Notes under the pieces: model-generated
The model's database searches: none
Told to the model about the DNA's origin: nothing
What the model saw: only the letters and a program-made list of their open reading frames with translations
Shown here: positions 22,744 to 35,469 of the stretch, piece after piece
How positions within the stretch are numbered: the stretch's first letter is position 1
How the letters are laid out: each line of letters opens with the position of its first letter
Assembly (NCBI RefSeq): GCF_025370935.1
Contig: NC_133481.1
Location: forward strand, 5,669,855-5,733,854
Length of the DNA: 64,000 bases
Direction of reading: 5' to 3'
From: Choristoneura fumiferana
Lineage: Eukaryota; Arthropoda; Insecta; Lepidoptera; Tortricidae
Made by a program: the position numbers and the translations under genes

Positions 22744-24571
22744 ATTGCATGAAAGGATTTTTCCATAGGTACGTATAACAACCTCTCAGTTATTGTTAAA
22801 GGTTAAGGATTTTAAAACAAAACTGTTTAGTGTTTTACATTGCATAATTGATTATCTTATAAACAGTAAGAGTTATATCATTAGTGTCTTGGAGAAATTA
22901 AATTCATTTGACCTGTTCGATGTTCCCTTAATGTTAATGGAAATCAATCACGATGTACCTAAAAGTATACAAGAACGATAAAATTATCATCTTCCCCACA
23001 TTTTATTGCCGTTGTTATCGTAACTTGTCCTCAATCTCTCTTATTATCTACATTTGCTGGCATTGGCACCCGACACCGTGAATGTCCCATTGGCGATTTA
23101 GCGCGGCTACATTCAGTAATAATAATGTAATTATTAAGTACGTCACATTTCACGGCGAAGGGCTAATTGCTACGTGCCTAACGTTCTTTTTACTACAGCT
23201 CGTAAATTTACCAATAAAAACTTAATTTACCATAGTAAAAGTGCAATTTTTATTCTCCAATCGTCCGCCTTAAACTTTCCAGGGAGAGCCGTTTCTTGCG
23301 AGAGTTATGAGAGCAACGAGGGGAATATTGGAATATATTTTTATGAAGCTGGAGTCCCGACCGAGTTAATCTGCTAATATTGGAGCATTTCCCCGCAAGA
23401 GTATATAAACCACGCTAAGGCTTGATAACGGCCACACTTCTATCAAATTCTACATAATTACAATATCTACTACAGCGAAGCCAAGTTTGCACCCGTCAGT
23501 TCCTCAACATCCAATAACGTCCAGTTTAAACAAATACAAGTATTGATAAAATTTGGAATCTGTTACAGCTTTGTATCAAACGTAACCCGACGATACACGA
23601 CTACGCAAGAATAGCAAGCTTCTTGCAGCGAGACAATGCCCGCATCGCATCTTATGAAACTTTTCCAATTTATAGGTACCTATCTCAGTGAAAGTTGAAG
23701 CGACAATAATGTTTTGTCAAGTAGGAGCAAGAGGTTAACACAATCATGTGAACCAATATAAATGTAGATACCTACTTATAGGTACTTAATTACATTAACG
23801 TGAAGTTTTCAAGGGTATCAAAAAGCAGGTAGGTTTGAAGAATACGTCGCCGGCAGCAGAGTAAATCGACAATTGAAATCTGTACGAAAATCACTTCAAC
23901 ATTTTATTAACAAAAAATTAAATATAGTGTAACTGGACATTTTCTACTTGACTATTATTTTATTGAGCGTCATTTTTAGTTAACACTTTGAACCAATTAA
24001 ATGTTATTGATGATGATGGTAAGAAGGGAAACCTAGTTTTGTTCTTAAAACCACTTCTTCAGCTTCTGTTATCGTCAAAAGTTAATAAGGAGAAGACAGA
24101 ATATGGATCGAGGCATCATGTATACGTTATCGGCCGTCCGATTTTCTCATATACTTAGACACATTTTCACACGAGCAAAACATGAACTTATTAAGAGCGT
24201 TAGAGATTCTTATACTTAATCATTTTACTTTTTGTTAGTAATTAATTACTATAAATAAAAATAAAAACAAAAAGATCTATGAAAATTTATTAATTAATTC
24301 AATATTTTAGACTATCGCGGTCATTATTAATTTAATTGATTATTTTTTAAAATTAGTTATTATTGTCTCTAATTTTATTATTTTAGTAGTTGCCATACAT
24401 AGAGGAATTAATTAATAGAGTAGAAATGCCATGTAGGTAACTTGTATCTATATAAAAACCAAACCATTGCAGCGATTGCTACAGTATCATTGATCGCCCT
24501 AAGTTCAAACAAGATACTAGATCAAGACATAAACAAACAGATATTAAGTAAATATTATGATGTCGATATAG
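22744..24571. other. Unique DNA, copy B
   Basis: Counterpart of 11772-13598; nothing coding recognised. Confidence 0.45.
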
Positions 24572-25205
24572 TTTAGATTTTAGAGGGGGAGGACGCTCGA
24601 TTTTAATGAAAATGTGCACTTGAAAGTTGAATATATTGCAAACAGACCACTGAATAGAAAAATCGTCTTAGCAACTCCCCAATAGTTTTAAAAGACCTAT
24701 CCAACGATAACCCAACCCTATAGAGTTAGTCGAGAAAAAAATCACTCTCACTGTCTAATGGTACCCTAAAAAATTTTTTTTTAATTTTATCACTTTGTCG
24801 GCGTGACTGATATGTATATTCATGCCAAATTACAGCTTTCTAGTACTAACGGTCTCTGAGCTTAGCCGCAGACGGACAGACAGACAGACAGAGACAGACA
24901 GACAGACAGACAGATGGATAGACATGGCGAAACTAAATAGGTTCCAAGTTGACTATGGAACCCTAAAAACCTATCCAAAGTATCCAATGATACCCCATAC
25001 CGTGGGTTTAGACGAGAAAAAAAAACATCTCTACATGTAGCGTCCAAGTTTTATTTTACCACTTTTGTCGGCGTGGTTAACATAAATATATACTCATGTA
25101 AAATTACAGATTTCTAGTACTATCGGTTGCTAACTTAGCAACTGCAAATGGACGGATGGACGGACATAGCAAAACCATAAATGTTCCTTGTGGGACTAAG
25201 GAATA
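24572..25205 (+). repeat. Dispersed repeat with two tandem modules, copy B
   Basis: Counterpart of 13599-14230, including the (GACA)n tract at 24871-24922. Confidence 0.65.
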
Positions 25206-26177
25206 ATAAAAAAACAATCATGAACAACTTTGAAAATTGTGTTTGATAATTGGACAGCCTGTGTTACCACTCTATTTGTTGATTTTTCTATGTCACCGCT
25301 TGAAAATAATGACGTATACCCTATTCCTATTTTAACTTAGGATACGTGGAAAAGGACCGCGAAAAATCGATAGATGTGCTGTGCCCGTAACTTACATCAT
25401 TGTTTTAGATGACTGACGTTATTTGTCTTGTTTATCGAGTCTATCCCCTCGTGTGCTTATCCTATAAGGGTTCCGTGGGTAGGTAAACACACGTATTGAG
25501 GCACAAGGATTCGCTCGATAGTATTAATAATGATAGCTAGTTACAAAGAAAAAAGTGGTTTAAGCGAACATACATTTTTCATGAACGTTACCCCTTCATT
25601 TCTGTTCTTATTAGATTTGGCTAGGTAATTTAATGCAGTAAGTATTCCTTTTACTAAAGTGAAACCAAATCTACATTTTAGATAATTTTATGGAAAAAAA
25701 TCGGAAAGAATTGCAATAAAATATTACTGGCAGGCAAGGGACCACACGTCACCCTAAGATTCATACAGAGATTATATCATCAACGTAGAGGTTACGAAGG
25801 TTACTACGATTGATATCATAGTGCCAATAGTGCATTTTTAAAAAATATCAAGGCTGTACCCTAAAGAATCGTGTTCGAATTAATTATCTCGAATGAGATC
25901 CTGCCGTTTCCCGAGTATTTCACAGAACATTTTCTTCCTTCTATTGTTGGCTATTATTGTTTCGTGTTAGGATTTCGTGTAAGGAAGCGTGGCGTATTCG
26001 ACGGACAGTGGCTAAGTGGGCTGTCCGGGCTTGCTTACGCGTGATGGATGGTACCGCTTCCGAAGCATTGGACATTTTACACTTAACCCTCGATATATAC
26101 CGTTCGGAGTGTAAGATACTGTGCACGTCACTGTACATATGTGGGTAGAATTGTGTCCATAAATTCAACGAGACATC
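25206..26177. other. Unique DNA, copy B
   Basis: Counterpart of 14231-15195; no gene recognised. Confidence 0.45.
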
Positions 26178-27150
26178 AATTTATTTTTTATTTTTTATTT
26201 TATTTATTTATTAACTTTGGCACACAAAACAAATTGTAAACATGCGGTACAGTAATGAGAATAATTAAGGCAAGAGAGCATTAACAATAAAAACTATGTA
26301 TACACATCATGAAAATAGTGATGCAATTAAAACTTAAAGAAATGTATTAATATTTATATCAATACAAGATAAACTATACATACATTTAATTAAACAAACC
26401 AAATTTATTATATTATACTATACTATCCTTACACAACTGAACTGAGGAAAATCCTTAATTTTTTTTTTTATTCGACTGGATTGCAAACAAGCAAGTGGGT
26501 CTCCTGATGGTAAGAGATCACCACCGCCCATAAACATCTGCAACACCAGGGGTATTGCAGACGCGTTGCCAACCTAGAGGACTAATATGGGATACCTCAC
26601 GTGCCAGTAATTTCACCGGCTGTCTTACTCTCCACGCCGAAACACACCAATGCAAGCACTGCTGCTTAAGTTGCTGACAAAAACATTAAGTCCTGAACCA
26701 AATATGTCTAGGTCTTCATGAGCACCGGCCAAGTCGTACGAGTAATCCACACATTCTAACTATTGGATTATTAAAGGATTTGTATTATTTTTAAAGACTT
26801 AGAGTGAACAGGTTTAAGATTTTCGTATTCTATATTTAATGTTGATAGTTAGGAGTAATAAGAGGGATGGTGCATCAATATGGCTATGAATGATTTTGTA
26901 CAAATATACGATGCTATAAAGTGAATATTTAAAGTGATGTCATCCTAAATTTATCAAGTCTTGCGCTGTAACCTGAAAGGAACTTTCCCAAATTGTACCG
27001 GAAGCATAAAATTCTTAGAAACTTTCGCTGTACACTTTCAATACGTACTCGTAAAGAATGCAATAACGACAGGATTATTATAGTTCTCTTGCAACACTTA
27101 CGGATATTATCAGCGTGGTCTGATGTAAGTTTTTTTTTAATGTGGCTTGC
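26178..27150 (-). pseudogene. LINE ORF2 C-terminus and 3' UTR remnant, copy B, interrupted
   Basis: Counterpart of 15196-15945. The same ES.Q+KFLR stretch is read on the minus strand. A younger LINE/SINE 3' fragment has inserted at 26459-26664. The 101-aa plus-strand frame at 26993-27298 is the antisense of this remnant and is not a gene. Confidence 0.7.
26459..26664 (-). mobile_element. LINE 3'-end/SINE-type insertion private to copy B
   Basis: A T-tract at the left (the reversed poly-A) is followed by CGACTGGATTGCAAACAAGC, CTCCTGATGGTAAGAGATCA and GCAACACCAGGGGTATTGCA. CTTAA precedes (26454-26458) and follows (26665-26669) the insert; copy A has a single CTTAA at the same place (about 15460-15464). 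This is direct presence/absence evidence. Confidence 0.85.
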
Positions 27151-27324
27151 CCAATGTGATTATTCTGCCAGTAGTGTAAGTTTAGTAAGGTTTAACACTA
27201 GTAGCAGCATTCTGAGGAAATTAAACTATTGCCACCTCTTATTTTTTGGTGAAATAAGCAAAAATAATCATCAGTCAATCAATCCATTTTTGGGATAAGT
27301 AATGATAATAATGAGAGTACCTAC

Positions 27325-27460
27325 GTGAGAGTTGCGGGCAACCAGTGGATGCAAGTCGTGAGTTGTCGTTCATTGGCCACAATGTCCAATTCTAAGGGGG
27401 AGGCCTTTGTTCAGCAGTGGACGTCCTTCGGCTGATGATGATGATGATGATGATAATAAT
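27325..27460 (+). mobile_element. SINE/LINE 3' end with (GAT)n tail, copy B
   Basis: Counterpart of 16119-16250, with one extra G in the G-run. Confidence 0.75.
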
Positions 27461-27799
27461 GACCCAATCGATCAGTGCAATGATTCCGCCAATGTCGAAG
27501 TTGAATAAGATACTGACAGAACATTTATCTAAGTTCGGTAGAATACAGTCACGACCAATGTAGTTCAAAGTTCAAAGTTTTATTTGCTTGAATCATGATA
27601 CAAAAGATGTTACAAAAATCAGTGTAGATCAACACAATTCACCATACATTGGTATGAAAAATGTAAAACAAAAAGTTTAGAAGTATAGAAGGTACCTATT
27701 ACTGAATTTATACTGGTGCTGGACATTATAGAAAATATAAGGCAGTATTCAAGGGGCTTTTAAATGATATAAATTTATATCATAGGACAATTCACACAC

Positions 27800-28035
27800 T
27801 TTTAATACAATATTAAACATCGAGATTTGTGTTCTTACCAATAGATACAAGTAAAATTCAACTCAACTTTTATGCGATACAATATTAACGACACTCGAGA
27901 CGGCAGTGAAACTTCTGTATACTTTGTGTGTCTTAACCGACTTCATTCGTACAAATATCGGCTCTCGATCTAGTAGATTAGTGTTAATCGAACTCGGGAC
28001 CTCAAGCTCCATAGTCTTAGTCAGGTTCTTTAACT
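27800..28035 (-). mobile_element. Decayed tRNA-derived SINE, copy B, rearranged
   Basis: Counterpart of 16625-16755, but with about 100 bp of extra text (for example CAAGTAAAATTCAACTCAAC and AGACGGCAGTGAAACTTCTG) and altered bases around it. Confidence 0.45.
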
Positions 28036-28660
28036 ATTGTTGCTGTTGTTGTGTTATTTGTTTCCAGCCTAATGTTATCTTATTTTTAAATAGCATCAAT
28101 CTTTATTTATTATTATATTTATATTAATGAAGTTTGTTAGAAAACTTTGTTCCTACATGTTTCAAACCAGATATGTTGATAAAATACGTAAAAGATGAAA
28201 TACACCTACCTAAAAAACGTATTTAGATTACCTGCCGCAATTCATTTAAGAGTCTACATAAAATTCAATTTGTTCTTGATAAATTTATCATAAACTTCGA
28301 AAAAGTAATTTTATAGTCGCAATAAAGGTTACTGAGGGCGGCCCACCGAGGGTAGATAAGTAATGGCCTTTGCTAGCCGATGGATCCATGATACGCAATA
28401 TCTACGCTTGTAATTTAATCATGGGAATAATTTTGCGTTCAAATTTTTATATTAAAAATACCTGAGCTCTGTTTTTACCTCATTCTAGCCAATTTTATCC
28501 TTGTCAATGTATAAATCAAATACATATGACTTGGACAGTTTGGGTGAGCAAAGCTGTATTGACAGGGTGACTTTGTGCTTCAACTGAGGTCTACCCTCCA
28601 ATGCATGCGAATTAGTTTAGCTTGGGGCCACACATCCTTCAACTTTCAAGTTTACAGTAA

Positions 28661-28825
28661 GGGCCTTTTCGCACTACGTCCGTTCCGAATCCGATCCCAA
28701 CCCGTGAAAATACGCTCTAAAACGATGTAGTGCGTAAACTACCATACAAAAGTTCTACGACTACGCCGGACCGTATTTTCACGGGTTCGGATCGGATTCG
28801 GATCGGACGTAGTGCGAAACCGCCT
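28661..28825. mobile_element. TAA-target hairpin MITE, copy B
   Basis: Counterpart of 17377-17541. TAA flanks at 28658-28660 and 28826-28828. Its right terminus keeps the more regular GTAGTGCGAAACCGCC. Confidence 0.75.
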
Positions 28826-29048
28826 TAACAATGATCATTATTGATCATGCGAAGGTGCTAGTTTAATTACTACTATCAAAGTTGAAGGCTGAAACTAGAT
28901 CTAAATTGCTAGGTATTTAAATTAGAAAGGTTGAAATAGCTTTCAAGTTATTTATAGGCAAGATTTTAAGACGTAGTTCGGCTGACTCGGTGTTATTAGT
29001 AAACCTTGCATGTAGTTGAAACCGCATAGAGAGCTAGCGTGGCGTAAA

Positions 29049-29203
29049 GCCCTGTTTCCACGTGCAAGAAAAATCGTACTAGTAGAATGTGCTGCATTTG
29101 ATCGATATCTTGTGATTATTTTAGTCCTACGGCCTCACAGCGCAATGGTAGTGACCACAACGCAATCGTAGTAGCTCCATTTTTCTTCCACATGTAAACT
29201 GGA
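29049..29203. mobile_element. Probable hairpin MITE, copy B
   Basis: Counterpart of 17774-17928. Confidence 0.45.
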
Positions 29204-32200
29204 TTTTACGAACACTAGTCGTTGTCGGACTGCTACGTAGGTATATGCCTCGATCGACTTCGACGTGCCAATACATCAAGTGGCATTACTGTTTGAGTAA
29301 TTGCTGGGAGGTGACGTCCCTCAAGGTGGGAGGAACTCAGCGCCTCTCACCTACCATACGTGAGAGATTTATTCGCCGTTATTATTTAAGTGTTTGTCAA
29401 ACAGCTGAAATGCTTCGTAATTTCGCCTGTTAACAAATGTTTGTTGCTGTGCGGTGCGGACTTTAGTGGTTATTCGTTACGTGGCTCACTAAAGAAACTT
29501 GTGATGCTAAGACGTGCTCATAAAGATTTTCCGGAAGCCAGACCGTGCTCATTCTTGGAAAGGCGAGCTGAAATTAAAGCACCTAGATGTGGTTTTTCAG
29601 TCACGGATTAAATTAGGTATTCAGCTCAAACTGGTAACATTTCTTTACGTATTATAATTTGGGTAAAATGCGTATTTACCTAGAAAAGGGTAATGTTTCA
29701 AATAACTTCAACCCCGTGCTTCAACCTGTTTAATGCATCAGAAACGGAATCGATGTTCAAGCCAAGCTTTTATTTTACAGCAGATAAACAAATTTCGATT
29801 GGCAGATAGACGACAACGTCAGTGGTTTTACAAAGCTTCAGTTGTATTCTTTTGATCTGAACTGCGGATATCTAAAAACATTCCATCTGTAAAAATGGCG
29901 TCCATGCCATGATATAATTCCGTTTCAAAACGATTCGGTGAAAAAGCTATTACAAGTGGCAACGCTCAGTTATGTAACCATGAAACGTCAAAAACAAGAA
30001 GATCCGCCGAGGCTAAGCCCTGGGGTTCCAAAGCGTTACGTGATCCGAATACAGCCAACATTATAACCAGTTTAAGTCCCAACTCAGAGATACATTCTGA
30101 ATCGCAATTAGCAGAATCCAAGCCGTGAGAATGTCACAAAAAGCAACACTTTCAATTAAAACAAAACTCGAAAGTGACGTTGCGTTAATTGATTAAGTAC
30201 TCGTTTAGAAGCAATCGCGGAGTGTTTAATTACGTATCCGTCAACCGGTTAATGCGCTTGCCTGATGACACACAACTGTATTTACTGTTCACAAGATGTA
30301 CCTATTTATTGGAATGAAAAGTCAGCGCTGCTTTATAATTACGCTGTTAGCAATAGTAATAAAACAAAATGTAGTTGTGTTGAATACTTACTCGTAATGT
30401 AAGTTATGAATCTGTTTTATATGTAAAATATATATACCTCGTTGAGTTTCTTGTCGAATTATTCTCAACAGAGGTTTTTTCGAACTGGTGGTGAATTTTT
30501 TTTGATATTCATAAGTCCTTGTTAAACTAAATTGAATAAAGATAATTATTTTAACTCTACCGTCGATTAAAATACATTTCGTCTTTGAGCCAACTACTCA
30601 TAGATGGCAAAAATTGGCGCACGTTTAAATAGTTTAATCAAATAAAGTTTACACATAGACATTTTCAATTACAATTTTGATATTTTAAAATTGTACTTAA
30701 TTGAAAAGTTATACATATGCAATATATCATGTGCGCGACTTTCTGCACAAGTGTGTTTCACACTTACAAGTCGTGACCGGCTCAAAAATTCTTGGTAATG
30801 GGTCCCGGCTGTTGCACTTCAAATTAGCTACTTGACAGTTCTACACCACTAGATTTATTTTCTTCCTTTTAGTTATTAAGGCAAAACATTAAGCAAGCAA
30901 GGCATTAAGGGCTTTTTGATTGTTTAAATTTAATGTTTTATTGTTTAGATCTACGAGTATAAAACAACATTGCAAGCAACTAGCAACCGTTCGAGCAATT
31001 AAAGAGAATTGCAATAAATAACGAAGCTATGTATGATCGATCGTGACATAACAGTTATTTTAATGAACAATTGAAACAGCTTTTAGGCGCGTAATCGTTT
31101 TAAAGCCAGTATACAGCTCCGAAGCGGCTCGGCCTGGATTATAGCATGATGGATGCGCTGCAGGATTATACTGTGCTGCCGGTGACTCGTGCACTGTAAT
31201 AGCACGCAATGTAAACATTTCAGTAATCCCATGTTGACCGTTGCGACTGCTTAAACGGTACAATTACGGACAGCTTGCACTGAAAAAAAAAGGACAGCTG
31301 AACTAGTTTGGCTACTTGACGTTTAGCCAAAATTTACTAGTTATGAACCAAAATTATGCTAATATTGCAAAACTGGTAATGTAAGACATCACCTAACTTA
31401 AGGCAACTAGTAGGCCTTAATTTTGTAGTACAAGCAACCATTTTTTTTGTTAAACACTGTTAGCAAATCTTTTTTTTTCATTGTGGCTGGCATCCTCTAT
31501 TGGGAATTTTTACATAACAAAATGTACTGTATGTATTCAGACGCTACGCTGTGGAAGTTCATGTAAATGCAAATGAATACTTCAACTTCAACAATCGGTC
31601 GTATTAGACTAGCAATCATTACTGGCAATGACTTCTGATAGCCAGTAAAGTGTACATTGTGTCTGACCAGTTTTTAAAAACGTTTTCTAAAGGGGTATTG
31701 CAGTAGCGAGTTTGTTGCACACCTGGAATGAACTGGACATACACACATAACATATAGAGACAGCACAAAATGCAGAGACGGTACAAAACATTTAAACATT
31801 AAATACAAATCGGTTGAAAGGGTGTTATGTAAATAAATAAACTTACATTGATGCTAAACGAAATAGTCAGATCAAGTGTCAAATCGCTGAGGATGTTTTG
31901 GCGAGAGATGAAACACGTGTATGTTGATGTTAAAGTGGTGGTCACTTTGGCTGCGAGTTTGTTCACGTTGATTATTTTATAGGGCGGAGGACTACACGAA
32001 TAAAATAAAAAATATTCCATACATAAAATATAGTACACAAAATTGTCTCTTTTGAGCTGTCGCGAGCAGCTCGCATGACGCACGCACGTCATTTGCACTC
32101 TTTTAAAAGAGCTCTCGTATTTATCGTACATTCAAGTGTAAAAATAAACATTCTTAATATTAGCTCAACAATACGTAGGTATAGCATTTTTGAGATCTGT

Positions 32201-32438
32201 TTGTGTGCTAACGGTAGGTTCATGCATGCTAATTTTACGACATTGAAATTTTGAATAGACATTTTTATGCTAAGCTTGAGTTATGCAAATAAGGTAAAAG
32301 TAGGTACCTAAACAATACAACAACACAATACAATTAAAATATAAAGATATTTTAATTGTTTCTATCAACCAAACCTATGAAGATAAAGACGGTAAAATTG
32401 GAATAAGCTTTTTCCTAAAAATAACTTAAATACCACTC
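29204..32438. other. Unique DNA, copy B
   Basis: Counterpart of 17929-21095. The 110-aa minus-strand frame at 31799-32131 is opened by an 18-bp difference from copy A near 31990 and is not conserved between the two copies, so I do not call it. Confidence 0.45.
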
Positions 32439-32441
32439 TTA

Positions 32442-32581
32442 GGGGCTGTTTTATCATCCATTAATTAATTTTATTTGACGAATAAATGTGATGCCGTCTT
32501 CGTCTATTCGAACAAGACAAACAGAGATGGCATCACATTTATCCGTCAAATAAATTTAATCAATAGATGGTAAACAGGGGG
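32442..32581. mobile_element. TTA-target hairpin MITE, copy B
   Basis: Counterpart of 21099-21238, with TTA at 32439-32441 and 32582-32584. Confidence 0.75.
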
Positions 32582-33879
32582 TTAAACTTTCGTTTGGTTG
32601 ACACAATGTCATCAAGTTAAGAACGGCCATCTCATTTGTTACTTACAGGCGATTCGGTAACCGTGGTTATTTCCTTAAGTGCATGGCCACTTTGTAATTA
32701 AACGTGTAAAGGTTTTATTTATTTACAAAACGATCGATTAACAATGAGTGAGGGTATAGAGTTGGTTTTGCTCACGTCTCCCGAACCCCCAGGATGTATA
32801 TTACCGTAAGACGTATTCGGAGGGTTGCACTGCATCGCGCCTGATTCTAATTATATTGAACCTGAACACCTAATTCTATTGCACCGACCTTATGGAATAA
32901 ATCTACCATAACGCAGCACAGTTCAATTGTTTTACCTACCACGATTTTGCTCAGAAACTATTGTGCTAGAAAGGTTTTGCATAAGTATACAATGTTAACC
33001 ACGCCGACAACGCGCTAAATAAAATTAAAAAAAAATAGTATTTTCGATGAAGGGATTTGTTTTGAAAAATAATAGGTTCTGATTTTTGATAGAGGCAAGT
33101 GCTCTGAAAAAAAACCATGATGGTAGTTACATTATAATTAGGAAAAGCAATAAATACTATCTAACATCCAAATAACATGGTAGTATTATTATAATGAAAT
33201 TAAAATGAAAACTATCTTAGCCGGGCAGGCTTTGCAAGTTAACTAGCAACAGGCGATACGCATCTGGCTGTTTTTTATATCAATATAGGTAGTATCGACT
33301 AGCATACATTCACATAATAATATCCGTAAGAAGTAGCCATCGATATTAATTCCGTACAAAACTACTGGCAACAATATATTAATCTAATCCCCAAAGACAT
33401 AATGGTATTAATGGTCTTGGATAACCAAGGGGACGATCATAATTTTCCCAAACAAAGCGCCGCCGTGAACGACGTGTGGTGAGTTTCCTCGGAACAATGA
33501 GCTAATTATACCTAGAGCTCGTAAAGCCCGTACTTGTAACTATACAATCGTCAAAGTTCCTCAGACGTACAGGGTTTGACGAGGGCACAATGTGCGTCTT
33601 GCAGTGAAAGCCGAGATACCTATCCGAAACTTTCGTTTATTGATCACTTTATCAAACGCGCAGCCTTATACGGAGCGGGAAAACATAATGCGATATCTGA
33701 AATGTTCGTAGGTACGAATCATGTTTGATCAAATAAATCATCATGGAGTAAAATATGAGAATAGCACCGGAACATTTTTGTTAGTGAGATAAAAAATTGA
33801 TTTCTCTTGAAAAGATAAATAAGTCGTAGTAATTATCTGTCAATCATTAGTCAATCATTATAATTCACTGGTAATCACG
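32582..33879. other. Unique DNA, copy B, end of shared segment
   Basis: Counterpart of 21239-22482, with an extra insert at about 33124-33185 next to repeated ATGGTAGT words. Confidence 0.45.
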
Positions 33880-35182
33880 TTCATTAAAATTTCGAATAGG
33901 ACGGTTAACCCAACGTAAGTTATATAATATAATATATATATAATCCCTAACTTTTTAAAAGGCGATACTCGGGAACTTGTTTAGTATGAACTCTTTTCTT
34001 AAGCAATCTCGATAACTCTTATGGAAATGAACGAAAGCAAGGATAGACACTTTCCGTCAAATATTATTTTCTCAGATGACTTTGAAACGACAAAGGACGT
34101 CGTAAGCATCAAAAGCTATTATGTGACCATAAATCTTTATACGCCGTCGGCCGTGGTACGTCGAGACAAATTACGAGAAAAATAAATTTCCGGATATTAA
34201 GCAAAGCTCTTGTTAAAAGAAGGAAGGTGGCAGCTGGACAAACAGATTGCTGGAGGCGCCGGTCGCAGCGCCCGCTCGTGACAAACGACCTCAGACGGGA
34301 CACGAAATATGTTTTTGCCGAAACGTGTTCCCCGCGGGATCATTTTCTAGTGGTTATTCTTTAGTTTAAACCACCGTTAACAAGCAACTTGCCCCATAAA
34401 CGGACGCTTCCACAGACGACGCGTGAGATGTTTACCAATTTATAGTTCCAACTCAGTATGAACCAGTTAACTTGATCGTAGAACAATTAATGTAACAACA
34501 ACTGTAACAAAGCAAATAAAGACAACTCTAGTAAAGGTAAAATGAAATGAAGCCTACTGACATTAACGCAACTTACCGCCATAATGCAATTACCACAGAT
34601 TGAATCTCCAAAGAGCTATAAACACAAGCATAGAACTATTACGCGGGCGTCGAAACTGAAAAGGTATTCTATTTGGGAGTACAAGTGAAATGATTCCGGG
34701 CCCTGGCACTGTTTGCATAAAATGTAATGGCAGATTGCGGCCGTGCGGGGAGTCGCTACAAGCGATTCGCATTGTGCCATCTGCTCACATTTAGAGCCCT
34801 TATAAAACGTTACTGCGCATTATCACACGTGGATACGGCTCGGGCTTCGCGGTTATTTCGAAACGCTACCTTTTTATGACGCTAATGGAAAATACAGTTT
34901 AGCTTCGCGTTCTTGGTCTGTAAGTCATTCTGCCCTTCTTTGCGTCGCAGTTTTTCTTCCGCACGCACGTTGTTACGTACATATGCAGATAAAAGAAAAG
35001 CATGATATAAAAAATACAATCATTAACACACTGCATCAGATAAATGTGAACGCAACCATATAAAATGTATGAAAACGATTCCGTTCGGATGCGTCACGTC
35101 ACACAGTGTGAATGAGGCTTTAGACAATACAGCCTCAGGTCATTTTCATCCTAGTGAAATGAGTGAGTTCCTCCAGATTATA
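33880..35182. other. Unique DNA downstream of copy B
   Basis: No gene recognised. The stretches 34090-34460 and 34590-34960 are more GC-balanced than their surroundings and could be regulatory or conserved non-coding DNA, but no motif decides this. Confidence 0.4.
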
Positions 35183-35469
35183 CAGTGTGTTATCGGCGGC
35201 CAGGAAGCATTTTTCTTAACTTTCTAATAAAATTATATTGCCAGCAATGTACAGCAAAGTAAATTGAGACGTAATAATCAAAGTATCTGTCGGCTGTCAT
35301 TTACACTTACTTGTCAATTTACTATGTTGTACATTGTTCATTATAATTTAGCTAGAAAGTTAGCAAAGTCTGAATTTAAGTTTATTAATTAAATTAATGT
35401 CATGGTTAAGTTACAGAAATACGTTACTTTAACCTCCCTTAAAAAAGCGTGGCTGCCGGTAACACACTG
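35183..35469. mobile_element. Tc1-like fold-back MITE
   Basis: The termini CAGTGTGTTATCGGCGGCCA and TGGCTGCCGGTAACACACTG are inverted repeats with two mismatches. TA lies on each side (35181-35182 and 35470-35471). Known: CAGTG starts and TA targets are typical of Tc1 elements. Inner arms (AATGTACAGCAAAGTAAATT versus AATTTACTATGTTGTACATT) also pair, so nearly the whole 287 bp can fold back. Non-coding. Confidence 0.8.

Larger units (their letters stand above)
22583..33879. repeat. Copy B of the 11-kb locus (starts at assembly gap)
   Basis: It matches copy A from its first base after the gap to 33879, after which it continues into unique DNA that copy A never reaches. It lacks the 1.83-kb transposon and carries a private LINE/SINE 3' insertion (26459-26664), a private insert of about 60 bp near 33124-33185 and locally rearranged text at 27800-27960 and 30660-30910. 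Confidence 0.95.

Noticed and set aside
26993..27298. 101-aa plus-strand frame in copy B
   Set aside because: Antisense of a LINE remnant; not open over the same length in copy A.
31799..32131. 110-aa minus-strand frame in copy B
   Set aside because: Opened by a small indel and absent from the otherwise near-identical copy A.
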